DNA of 9,942 nt from Chitinophagaceae bacterium (GCA_003151295.1 PLXD01000467.1:3792-13733); one strand, 5' to 3'. Counted from the stretch's first letter, positions 1 through 5,456 are shown. Notes: generated from the sequence alone by a model not told the origin. Numbers and translations are program-made.

Positions 1-1167
1 AATGCTCGTTTTTTCCTCTTTCTTTCTTTTCTCCCGAAGCATCACCACACCGATAGCTTGTGCAACGAACTGCACAAGAATTCGCATGGCGAGTATGGCG
101 CTGATCACATTCGACAACCGGAATAACAGGCTGAAAACAAAGCCCAGCGCGCCGATGAACAAAAGCGACACATAAGGGAATTCTTTGGTAGGGTGCAGCT
201 TGGCAAACCAGGGAAAGAAGGCTCCGTCCGCCGCCGCCGCATATGGCACCCTCGAATACCCGAGTACCACTGCAAACAGGGAAGCAAAAGCGATCCATAA
301 AACCAACATGGTAGCAACCATCGCTGTGCGTGGGCCATAGATCCTTTCCATAAAAGTGCTGACGATGAACTTCGAATGCATCGCTTCCTGCCAGGGCACA
401 ACCCCCACGATCCCCAGGTTCATAAAGAGGTATAAGGCCGCGATGCCGAATATGGAAATAAAAATACTCCGCGGGATATTTCGTCCCGGGTTTTTGATCT
501 CGCCGCCCAGGTGGCAAACATTATAATATCCCAGGTAGCTGTAAATGGTCTTGACCGATGACTGGCCCAGCAATATGAGGAAGGAGGCGCTGAACAAGGA
601 CTGGCCTTCCACCGGCATAAAGGAATAAGAAACACGCTTGTGTGTGAACCCGCTAAAGATGATCCAGCAAATAGTAATGATGACACCCCCCCACAAAAAC
701 ACGGAGATCTTGCCGATCGTCCTGATGTTACGGTAAAGCAGCAGTACGATCAGGATTACGATCGAGCCGGAGACAGCCTTTGTTCCAAGGGTGCCCATCG
801 GCACGAGGTAACCGAAATACTGGGCAAAGCCGATTGCTCCAGAAGCCACTACGAGCGGAGCTTGCAGGCAGGTCTGCCATACAAAAAGAAAGGATAACAG
901 CGGTCCGTATTTATGTCCATAAGCCTGTTTCAGAAAATTATAGCTGCCGCCTGCCTGGGGATAGGCGGCTCCCAGTTCACTCCATATCATCCCGTCGATC
1001 AGGGCCGTAGCTGCGCCGAATATCCAGGCCCAGAGGAAAAGGTTACTTCCGAAGATTCCGATGACCAGCGGCATCGTAACGAAAGGCCCGATCCCCACCA
1101 TATCGATCATATTAATGGAGGTAGCCTGCAGTAAACCGATCTCCCGTTTTAAATGTGGTAAAGACAT
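1..1167 (-). CDS. APC-superfamily amino-acid permease (C-terminus beyond window)
   Basis: Likely inner-membrane secondary transporter of the amino acid-polyamine-organocation family; the substrate cannot be read from the sequence. The frame is open from the ATG at 1167 to the window edge without a stop, giving 389 residues of a protein that usually has about 430-480. Residues 1-40 contain MSLPHLKREIGL and then GIGPFVTMPLV, which matches the unwound first helix (GxGIF-like) of APC carriers. GGSYNFL at about residue 80 is the typical loop after helix 2. A cytoplasmic loop reads NPGRNIPRSI, the family's (E/K)NPxRNIPRAI signature. Many hydrophobic segments follow, roughly ten in the visible part. 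It is divergent from lpxB with a gap of about 100 bases. The last visible residues (REKRKKEEK) are a charged loop, so only the final helices are missing. Family call is confident, substrate unknown. Confidence 0.85.
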   Translation of the reverse strand, partial: MSLPHLKREIGLLQATSINMIDMVGIGPFVTMPLVIGIFGSNLFLWAWIFGAATALIDGMIWSELGAAYPQAGGSYNFLKQAYGHKYGPLLSFLFVWQTCLQAPLVVASGAIGFAQYFGYLVPMGTLGTKAVSGSIVILIVLLLYRNIRTIGKISVFLWGGVIITICWIIFSGFTHKRVSYSFMPVEGQSLFSASFLILLGQSSVKTIYSYLGYYNVCHLGGEIKNPGRNIPRSIFISIFGIAALYLFMNLGIVGVVPWQEAMHSKFIVSTFMERIYGPRTAMVATMLVLWIAFASLFAVVLGYSRVPYAAAADGAFFPWFAKLHPTKEFPYVSLLFIGALGFVFSLLFRLSNVISAILAMRILVQFVAQAIGVVMLREKRKKEEKTSI

Positions 1168-1203
1168 ATTATGCCTAATAATACGCCATATAACTAATCT
1201 GGT

Positions 1204-1211
1204 GAAAAATA
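1204..1211 (-). promoter_or_regulatory. candidate -7 element for the permease gene
   Basis: On the minus strand this reads TATTTTTC, 7 of 8 to the Bacteroidota -7 consensus TAnnTTTG, 36 bases before the permease ATG. The upstream TTG element is not convincing, so this is a weak motif match only. Confidence 0.25.
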
Positions 1212-1253
1212 GTTCCACTAAACACCTGCTAATCTTTCCTCTTGAAGTTGTCG

Positions 1254-1261
1254 TATCTTTA
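1254..1261 (+). promoter_or_regulatory. candidate -7 element for lpxB
   Basis: TATCTTTA matches TAnnTTTG except for the last base and lies 9 bases before the lpxB ATG, which would give a very short leader. No TTG is found at the expected distance upstream. No purine-rich Shine-Dalgarno site precedes the gene, as is usual in Bacteroidota. Confidence 0.35.
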
Positions 1262-1270
1262 CTTCCATAC

Positions 1271-2464
1271 ATGAAGTATTATATCATATCGGGTGAGGCT
1301 TCGGGGGATCTTCACGGAAGCAATCTCATCAAAGAAATAAAAAAGCTGGATCATCAGGCGGATATCCGTTTCTGGGGGGGAGATCTGATGCAGGAGGCCG
1401 GGGGCGTTTTGGTCAAACATTACAAAGATCTTGCCTTCATGGGTTTTGTGGAGATCCTGACCAATCTCAGGACCATTTTCAGGAACCTTGATTTTTGCAA
1501 ACATGACATCCTGGAATACCGGCCGGATGCGCTCATCCTCATAGACTATCCCGGATTCAACATGCGTATTGCCAAATGGGCCCGTGAGCAGGGGCTCAGG
1601 ATCATCTATTATATCTCTCCACAGGTATGGGCCTGGAAAGAAAACCGGGTTAAACAGATCAGGAAATGCGTAGACAAAATGCTCGTGATCCTTCCTTTTG
1701 AAAAAGAGTTCTACCGGAAATGGGACTATGACGTCGAATATGTGGGGCACCCGCTGGTGGAAGTGGTAGAAGCCTACAAGCAGCAGGGAACAAGGGAAAT
1801 ACTGGATATAGAGGGTTATAGCTATAAACCGGAAAACGACAACCCGGGTCCGAAGGAAATGCAATACAAACCCGAGCTTGGAAATGACAAGCCGATCGTT
1901 GCCCTGCTACCGGGCAGCAGAAAACAGGAGATCTTAAAGAAATTGCCGGTAATGCTGGAAGTCAGCCGGGTCTTCCCGGATCATGCTTTTGTCGTCGCCA
2001 AAGCACCTGGCCAGGAAGACGACTTCTACAGGGGCCTGCTGAAAGACTATCCGAACGTCTACTCCGTCCGTAACCAGACCTATGGCCTGCTCCTGCGTTC
2101 CAAAGCGGCCTGTGTCACCTCCGGTACGGCGACCCTTGAAACCGCCTTATTCGGGGTCCCGGAAGTGGTATGCTATAAGGGTAGCGCGGCCTCATACCAT
2201 ATCGCCAAAAGGATGATCAAGGTAAAATATATATCCCTTGTAAACCTCATCATGGACAAACTCGTCGTCAAGGAATTGATACAGGACGGGCTCACCCCTG
2301 AAAACCTACGCCGGGAACTGCAGGAATTGCTCCATGACCCCCAACGGCGTGAGCAGCTCAGCCGCGACTACAAGGCCCTCACCGATATCCTCAGCCGGGG
2401 TGGTCATGCCTCCGCCAATGCCGCCCGGATCATCGTGGATTTCCTGCAAAAGAAGCAGGATTAA
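1271..2464 (+). CDS. lpxB: lipid-A-disaccharide synthase LpxB
   Basis: Glycosyltransferase family 19 enzyme that joins UDP-2,3-diacylglucosamine to lipid X to form the disaccharide 1-phosphate of lipid A, at the cytoplasmic face of the inner membrane. The product is 397 aa (E. coli LpxB is 382). Motifs in order: SGEASGDLHG (7-16), FWGGDLMQEAG (34-44), IDYPGFN (91-97), YISPQVWAWK (114-123), VGHPL (158-162), LPGSR (213-217) and TSGTATLETALFG (283-295). The frame is open upstream to 1061, but the family start MKYYIISGEASGD fixes the ATG at 1271; the extra upstream codons have no family similarity. The linker between VGHPL and LPGSR is about 50 residues, longer than usual, and contains two YKPE copies. 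The stop codon overlaps the stop of the convergent small gene. No other lpx gene is adjacent. Confidence 0.97.
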   Translation: MKYYIISGEASGDLHGSNLIKEIKKLDHQADIRFWGGDLMQEAGGVLVKHYKDLAFMGFVEILTNLRTIFRNLDFCKHDILEYRPDALILIDYPGFNMRIAKWAREQGLRIIYYISPQVWAWKENRVKQIRKCVDKMLVILPFEKEFYRKWDYDVEYVGHPLVEVVEAYKQQGTREILDIEGYSYKPENDNPGPKEMQYKPELGNDKPIVALLPGSRKQEILKKLPVMLEVSRVFPDHAFVVAKAPGQEDDFYRGLLKDYPNVYSVRNQTYGLLLRSKAACVTSGTATLETALFGVPEVVCYKGSAASYHIAKRMIKVKYISLVNLIMDKLVVKELIQDGLTPENLRRELQELLHDPQRREQLSRDYKALTDILSRGGHASANAARIIVDFLQKKQD

Positions 2465-2634
2465 TGTTTTTTGAAGAAGATAAACCGCACCAGCATGAAA
2501 AGTAGGGCCAATATGAACATAAAAATAGAGATCCTGTTGATCCCATGCATATAGCGTATCCAGCTATCCCTTGGCGCTTTGGGATCCCTTTTCTTAATGT
2601 ACAAATATTCTCCTATTTGTTGCCAAACACCCAT
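2461..2634 (-). CDS. small membrane protein, DUF6728-like
   Basis: A 57-aa protein starting MGVWQQIGEYLYIKKRDP, with a basic middle segment (KAPRDSWIRYMHGINR) and a single hydrophobic helix at about residues 35-52, ending FFKKH. From memory it resembles the short DUF6728 family of Bacteroidota (xxWxQIGEYLY...DP...MHGINRxSIFMF), whose function is unknown. I chose the ATG at 2634; the frame stays open to 2754 through a TTG, but those 40 residues look non-coding and run into the tRNA promoter. It is convergent with lpxB and shares the bases TTAA with it, so each gene's stop lies inside the other. Probable topology is N-terminus in the cytoplasm with one membrane anchor. Family assignment is recollection, not a search result. 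Confidence 0.7.
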   Translation of the reverse strand: MGVWQQIGEYLYIKKRDPKAPRDSWIRYMHGINRISIFMFILALLFMLVRFIFFKKH

Positions 2635-2737
2635 ATTTACTATTTCATTCCAAATATACAAAACAGCTCCTGTTTCCAATTGTTGAAATCCAGGCTGATT
2701 TGTTTCAAAAAATGATTTCCATCTTAGCAAAATCCTA

Positions 2738-2745
2738 TATATTTG
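2738..2745 (+). promoter_or_regulatory. -7 promoter element of the tRNA locus
   Basis: TATATTTG is an exact match to the Bacteroidota -7 consensus TAnnTTTG. It ends 11 bases before the tRNA-like remnant and about 95 bases before tRNA-Ala, so transcription would pass through both. No TTG sits at the ideal upstream distance. Confidence 0.5.
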
Positions 2746-2756
2746 CACTCCCAAAA

Positions 2757-2810
2757 GGGTTTAGCTCAGTTGGCTAGCGCGTCCCGATGGTATCGGGAAG
2801 GTCACCAGTT
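2757..2810 (+). pseudogene. truncated tRNA-like remnant
   Basis: The segment copies the 5' two thirds of a tRNA: GGGTTTA, a D arm GCTCAGTTGGCTAGCGC, an anticodon arm, then AGGTCACCAGTT, where the T arm should start. It aligns closely with the intact tRNA-Ala 80 bases downstream (shared TTTAGCTCAG, TGGCTAG, GCGT, TGG.AT, AGGTCACC). The anticodon arm differs: TCCCGAT GGT ATCGGGA, 7-base inverted arms at 2782-2798. In tRNA numbering the loop would be ATGGTAT with anticodon GGT (Thr). The T loop, the 3' T stem and the 3' acceptor strand are absent, so no functional tRNA can form. It could be a dead tRNA or a copy of the tRNA-like tail seen at 3794-3832. Confidence 0.7.
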
Positions 2811-2839
2811 GATACGAATTCTTTGATCTTATTTTTCTT

Positions 2840-2913
2840 GGGGGTTTAGCTCAGCTGGCTAGAGCGTTTGCATGGCATGCAAAAGGTCACCGGTTCGACT
2901 CCGGTAATCTCCA
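2840..2913 (+). tRNA. tRNA-Ala(GGC)
   Basis: A complete cloverleaf can be drawn. The acceptor GGGGGTT pairs with AATCTCC with two G-U wobbles, followed by discriminator A2913. The D arm is GCTC...GAGC. The anticodon stem TTTGC/GCAAA holds the loop ATGGCAT, anticodon GGC. The variable loop is AGGTC and the T arm is ACCGG TTCGACT CCGGT. The third acceptor pair is G3-U70, the classic alanine identity element. CCA is not encoded. It would read GCC and GCU codons. Confidence 0.95.
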
Positions 2914-2920
2914 CATAATC

Positions 2921-2953
2921 AAGCCTTTATATATTAAATATAAGGGCTTTTTT
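2921..2953 (+). terminator. rho-independent terminator after tRNA-Ala
   Basis: The 12-base arms 2921-2932 (AAGCCTTTATAT) and 2938-2949 (ATATAAGGGCTT) pair with one G-T wobble around the loop ATTAA. A run of six T ends the structure at 2953. It starts 7 bases after the tRNA, so it most likely ends the tRNA transcript. Confidence 0.85.
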
Positions 2954-3030
2954 CTATTGTAAAACACTGATAAAACATTGTGTAACTGATCGGAGATGCA
3001 TTTGATGCTTTATCGTTCTATCTTGATCCC

Positions 3031-3320
3031 CTAAATCGTAACTTTCCCTCTCGCAAGGCATCCATTTCCTGACTGGCGAAAGAGATTTCGCCGGATCAGC
3101 ACCTCCTGAGTCTCGTGAATCTTCCCGGTGTAAATCAGGGGGCAATTTTTTTTACCAGGCCCTTCTGTTCCCATTTGGCAATTTGCCGGGAGAGGCTCTT
3201 ATCCGTAAAAATGACCTCTTGCAGATGAAGGGGAATGTCCTTTTCCATAATAAGCGATTTATTATCCAAAATTGGCAATATTTTTCCATTATAAGAGCTT
3301 TTTCGGCGTTTTCTTTCCAT
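3031..3320 (-). pseudogene. decayed AbiEi-like winged-helix regulator, N-terminal part
   Basis: The minus strand encodes MEKDIPLHLQEVIFTDKS (ATG at 3248) and then LSRQIAKWEQKGLVKKIAP, which looks like the N-terminal winged helix of AbiEi-type antitoxins and of Fic-family proteins carrying such a domain (pattern: FTDKxLSRxIxxWxxKGxLxKxAPGLYT). The frame stops at 3135-3137. A one-base shift resumes plausible coding: LIYTGKIHETQEVLIRRNLF, matching the LYT....PEEVIRRNL stretch that follows in those families. Similarity fades after that and the shifted frame stops at 3031-3033. The remaining domain is missing, so the gene is dead. The frame is also open from 3248 up to 3320, but that stretch consists of the short repeats described separately. 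Identification is from pattern memory. Confidence 0.5.
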
Positions 3321-3360
3321 TATAATCGCTGATATAATTTTCCATCTTCTCCCATTATGA
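3242..3360 (-). repeat. dispersed TTATAATGGAAA repeats, possible operator array
   Basis: On the minus strand TTATAATGGAAA occurs exactly at 3314-3325 and 3283-3294, with one mismatch at 3242-3253 (TTATTATGGAAA) and more degenerate at 3349-3360. Start-to-start distances are 41, 31 and 35 bases, two of them near whole helical turns. They lie just before and at the start of the decayed AbiEi-like gene, so they may be binding sites for an autoregulating winged-helix protein. That role is inference. Confidence 0.4.
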
Positions 3361-3391
3361 CCCTATCAGCCCAATATGGACATTTGAGACT

Positions 3392-3565
3392 TTACAGTTC
3401 TCTCAACAGGAAGTCAAGCAAATGAACCACAACAATTCCCTCTGCAGTGGTCCCCAGCCCAAAATCGTCCAAGGTGACAATGTATTTGGGAAAATTGTCG
3501 TTTGTCTTTTGTAAGCTCGCTACTTCTCTTTTACGCGTGTTTTCTCCTTCAAGCCGGAAACATAT
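3392..3565 (-). pseudogene. C-terminal scrap of a DUF4143-type AAA ATPase
   Basis: Reading the minus strand from 3565, the frame gives ICFRLEGENTRKREVASLQ, then KTNDNFPKYIVTLDDFG, and ends HLLDFLLREL with TAA at 3392-3394. This follows the C-terminal end of the AAA ATPases with a DUF4143 domain: (Q)VCxxL...NxxREhxaLxxIxDNxPKYIhTxDxxg...h...hhDFLL. About 57 codons are left of a protein that is normally near 400 aa. There is no start codon, and the frame loses similarity at the point where the plus-strand GIY-YIG gene begins. These ATPases are abundant, often patchily distributed genes. I am fairly sure of the family from the pattern, but the fragment is short. Confidence 0.6.
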
Positions 3566-3806
3566 GCCCTTCTATGTATATATCATTTACGCTCCCTCTA
3601 TCAACCAGTACTACGTAGGTCAAACAGAAGACCCCGAAGACAGGATTTTTCGGCATAACAATTCCGGTAGTAAATCAACTAAAAAAGCATCCGACTGGCA
3701 ATTTAAATACACCGAAGACAGAAAAGCCGCCCTCCATCGCGAACAGGAAATCAAAAAACAAAAAAGCCGAAAATATATCGAATCCCTAATCAACTCCGTT
3801 GGCTAG
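3564..3806 (+). CDS. small GIY-YIG nuclease (UPF0213-like)
   Basis: An 80-aa single-domain GIY-YIG protein. The two signature strands are FYVYII (3-8) and YYVGQ (16-20). The catalytic arginine is R27 in PEDRIFRHN and the metal-binding glutamate is E60 in HREQEIKKQKS. The tail KKQKSRKYIESLINS is typical of the UPF0213/YhbQ-like group, which cut or nick DNA. The frame is open upstream to 3447, but family length and the MPFYVYII start place the ATG at 3564; the upstream codons overlap the antisense ATPase scrap. The last codons (Val-Gly, then TAG) lie in a tRNA-like sequence: the stop is the TAG of GGCTAGAGC in the D-loop position. No clear ribosome site or promoter was found. All key residues are intact, so it may be functional. 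The cell role of such stand-alone copies is not established. Confidence 0.85.
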   Translation: MPFYVYIIYAPSINQYYVGQTEDPEDRIFRHNNSGSKSTKKASDWQFKYTEDRKAALHREQEIKKQKSRKYIESLINSVG

Positions 3807-3832
3807 AGCGTCCCGATGCATCGGGAAGGTCA
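3794..3832 (+). repeat. tRNA-like tail with perfect palindrome at the GIY-YIG 3' end
   Basis: CTCCGTTGGCTAGAGCG copies a tRNA D arm; TCCCGATGCATCGGGA at 3811-3826 is a perfect 16-base palindrome in the place of the anticodon arm; AGGTCA follows as in the variable loop. Compared with tRNA-Ala at 2840 it lacks the acceptor strands and the T arm. Compared with the remnant at 2757 it shares TTGGCTAG, GCGTCCCGATG and ATCGGGAAGGTCA. It cannot be a working tRNA. It could act as a hairpin that ends or protects the GIY-YIG transcript, or as a recognition site for the nuclease; both are guesses. Confidence 0.65.
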
Positions 3833-3885
3833 TCCCGGGCAAAAGAAAATTTTCAGCTGAGTAGCATGGCCGGCCAATATTATAG

Positions 3886-3893
3886 TATCTTTC
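3886..3893 (+). promoter_or_regulatory. candidate -7 element for the fkbM-type gene
   Basis: TATCTTTC matches TAnnTTTG except for the last base, 41 bases before the ATG at 3935. No TTG element is visible at the right distance. The preceding stretch 3833-3885 holds only a 10-base palindrome TGGCCGGCCA at 3867-3876. Confidence 0.3.
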
Positions 3894-3934
3894 AAAAAAT
3901 CCTCTCCAACCGTAAATAATAAAACAAGAACCTT

Positions 3935-4708
3935 ATGCCGGATACCAGACTCAAACGATTAAAAAAATTCCTGAAGCAGATCCTCCTGCGGGATATCAGG
4001 TATACTTTGTATAAGACGCCCTATCCATTGGAAAAACTGGGAACCGGTTACGGAGGATGGATCATTCCTGCCGGTCTTCTGCATGCCGGATCGGTCTGCT
4101 ACCTGGCCGGGGCAGGCGAAGACATTTCGTTTGACACCGCGCTCGCCATGCGCTATCATTCCCGCATTTTCATCTTTGACCCTACACCCAGGTCGAAAGC
4201 GCATTTCGATCGTCTCATGGAGGCCGTTCATAACGGCATCCCTATGCCGATAAACCAGCAAGCCCCCCGTGAGATCTACGAACTGGACAAAGAAGCCGCC
4301 GCGCTCCTGCATTTCGAGGAGATCGGGATCTGGAACCGTACCGCTACCCTAAAGTTCTTTGCTCCCAAAGACGCCAGCCATATCTCCCATTCGATTGCTA
4401 ATCTCCAGGATACCGGCACTTATTTCGAAGCCCGTGTCGAAAGGCTCTCGGAGATCATGCGGTCCAAAGCGCATGACTCCCTGGACCTGTTGAAGATCGA
4501 TATAGAAGGAGCGGAGTTCGAGGTCATCGATTCCATCCTGGAGGACAAACCCGATATCAAAATACTATGTGTCGAATTTCATACCGGGAAAGATCGTGCA
4601 GACGGAATGAACCGTATCCGGGAAACCGTTAAAAAACTCGAGCGGAACGGCTATGCTGTCATCGCCCGGGAAAATTTCGATTTCACTTTTATGAAAACGA
4701 ACCCGTAA
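3935..4708 (+). CDS. FkbM-family SAM-dependent methyltransferase
   Basis: A 257-aa soluble protein. The SAM-binding start is CYLAGAGEDISFDTAL (55-70), with the acidic end of strand 2 at FIFDPTPRS (79-87). The FkbM hallmark LLKIDIEGAEFEVIDS is at 185-200, followed by ILCVEFHTG (210-218). Members of this family O-methylate sugars in surface glycans, O-antigen or glycopeptidolipids; the acceptor here is unknown. The ATG at 3935 gives the full domain plus a basic N-terminal stretch (RLKRLKKFLKQ) that could touch membrane. A broken acyltransferase follows 41 bases downstream in the same direction, which fits a small glycan-decoration operon that is now decaying. Length and motifs are intact, so this gene itself looks functional. 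Confidence 0.88.
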   Translation: MPDTRLKRLKKFLKQILLRDIRYTLYKTPYPLEKLGTGYGGWIIPAGLLHAGSVCYLAGAGEDISFDTALAMRYHSRIFIFDPTPRSKAHFDRLMEAVHNGIPMPINQQAPREIYELDKEAAALLHFEEIGIWNRTATLKFFAPKDASHISHSIANLQDTGTYFEARVERLSEIMRSKAHDSLDLLKIDIEGAEFEVIDSILEDKPDIKILCVEFHTGKDRADGMNRIRETVKKLERNGYAVIARENFDFTFMKTNP

Positions 4709-4749
4709 TTTTTATCAAGACTTTATAAAGACGCTTCTAACCCTTCAAC

Positions 4750-5349
4750 ATGAAAAAATCCTACAGGTTGAGACCCTTGCTGGACCGCTACCTTTCCCGC
4801 ATGAAAGGCAGTCCTTACCGGATTGACGAACGGATACCGGCATCTTATCTATTTCGCCTGCTCATCACAAGGGCCCTGATGAAATTACGCGGCGCATGTA
4901 GCGGCCTCCAATGCAGGTCCATCCCCTTTATAGGCAGGGGCGCTACCATAAAAGCCAGGGCTGGCTTTAGCGCAGGCAGGAACCTGTCCATCGGCACCCA
5001 TTGATATATCGACGCCCTCTCCGTCGAAGGGATCCGGCTGGGTGACAACGTGAGTATCGGCAGGAATACCATTATCGAATGCACAGGCCACCTGCAGTTC
5101 CTGGGAAAAGGCCTGAAAGTAGGGAATAATACAGGCCTGGGCTCCGATAATTTTTACGGATGCGCGGGCGGAATAGAGATCGGCGAAGACAGCATAATCG
5201 GCAATTTCGTAAGTTTTCATGCCGAGAACCATAACTTTGCCGATCCGGACAAACCGATCCGCCTGCAGGGTGTCAACCACCAGGGGATCTCTGTCGGGAA
5301 AGATTGCTGGATCGGCGCACGCACGACTTTTGCCCGTACCCACCAATGA
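4750..5349 (+). pseudogene. broken hexapeptide-repeat (LbetaH) acyltransferase
   Basis: The frame starts MKKSYRLRPLLDRYLSRMKG and runs to NLSIGTH, where TGA stands at 5002-5004. The same frame continues without shift as YIDALSVEGIRLGDNVSIG and on through hexapeptide repeats: IGRNTIIEC, VGNNTGLGS, IEIGEDSIIGNFVSF, and the catalytic-type HAENHNF, then GISVGKDCWIGARTTF. The family is the WbbJ/WcaF-like O-acetyltransferases of surface polysaccharides, which act as trimers with acetyl-CoA. After GARTTF (about 5334) the family sequence breaks off and a stop comes at 5347-5349; the final coil repeats (normally a few dozen residues) are missing. So there are two lesions: a nonsense codon and a 3' truncation. 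The TGA probably replaces a Cys or Trp codon. A role after the FkbM-type gene in glycan decoration is inferred from context. Confidence 0.8.
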
Positions 5350-5382
5350 CATCACGAAACCAACGCTCAAAGCGCCCCCCTC

Positions 5383-5424
5383 CTCCAACCTCCAACCAAA
5401 AACCTGCAACCTGCAATCTCAAAG
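5383..5424. repeat. degenerate heptamer tandem repeat (CTnCAAC)
   Basis: Six 7-base units in register: CTCCAAC, CTCCAAC, CAAAAAC, CTGCAAC, CTGCAAT, CTCAAAG. Less regular related units continue to 5443. It lies between the truncated end of the acyltransferase and the stop of the convergent phosphoesterase gene. Confidence 0.7.
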
Positions 5425-5456
5425 CCAAAGTTCAAGCTCAAAGGCCACCCTCTCCC

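Noticed and set aside
1259..1864. A 201-codon open frame on the minus strand opposite lpxB.
   Set aside because: It is antisense to strongly conserved lpxB motifs, has no recognisable domain and lacks its own upstream signals; it is a shadow of the real gene.
2461..2754. The longer, 97-aa version of the small membrane protein starting at a TTG.
   Set aside because: The extra 40 residues do not fit the small family and would begin inside the tRNA promoter and leader; the ATG at 2634 gives the expected product.
2954..3145. A 63-codon minus-strand frame as a gene.
   Set aside because: It has no domain pattern. The neighbouring frame (LIYTGKIHETQEVLIRRNLF) better continues the broken regulator, so this frame is chance.
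3447..3563. An N-terminal extension of the GIY-YIG protein.
   Set aside because: These codons are antisense to the ATPase C-terminal scrap and the GIY-YIG fold begins right at MPFYVYII, so the extension is not part of the protein.
2757..3840. A CRISPR array or classical insertion sequence in the graveyard region.
   Set aside because: No regularly spaced direct repeats of CRISPR size, no transposase frame and no terminal inverted repeats were seen.
5002..5004. TGA in the acyltransferase as a selenocysteine codon.
   Set aside because: No convincing SECIS-like hairpin follows, no selenoprotein is known in this family to my knowledge, and the gene is also truncated at its 3' end. A nonsense mutation is simpler.
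4885..5409. A 174-codon minus-strand open frame across the acyltransferase.
   Set aside because: It mirrors the hexapeptide-repeat gene on the plus strand, has no domain pattern and crosses the heptamer repeat; antisense shadow.
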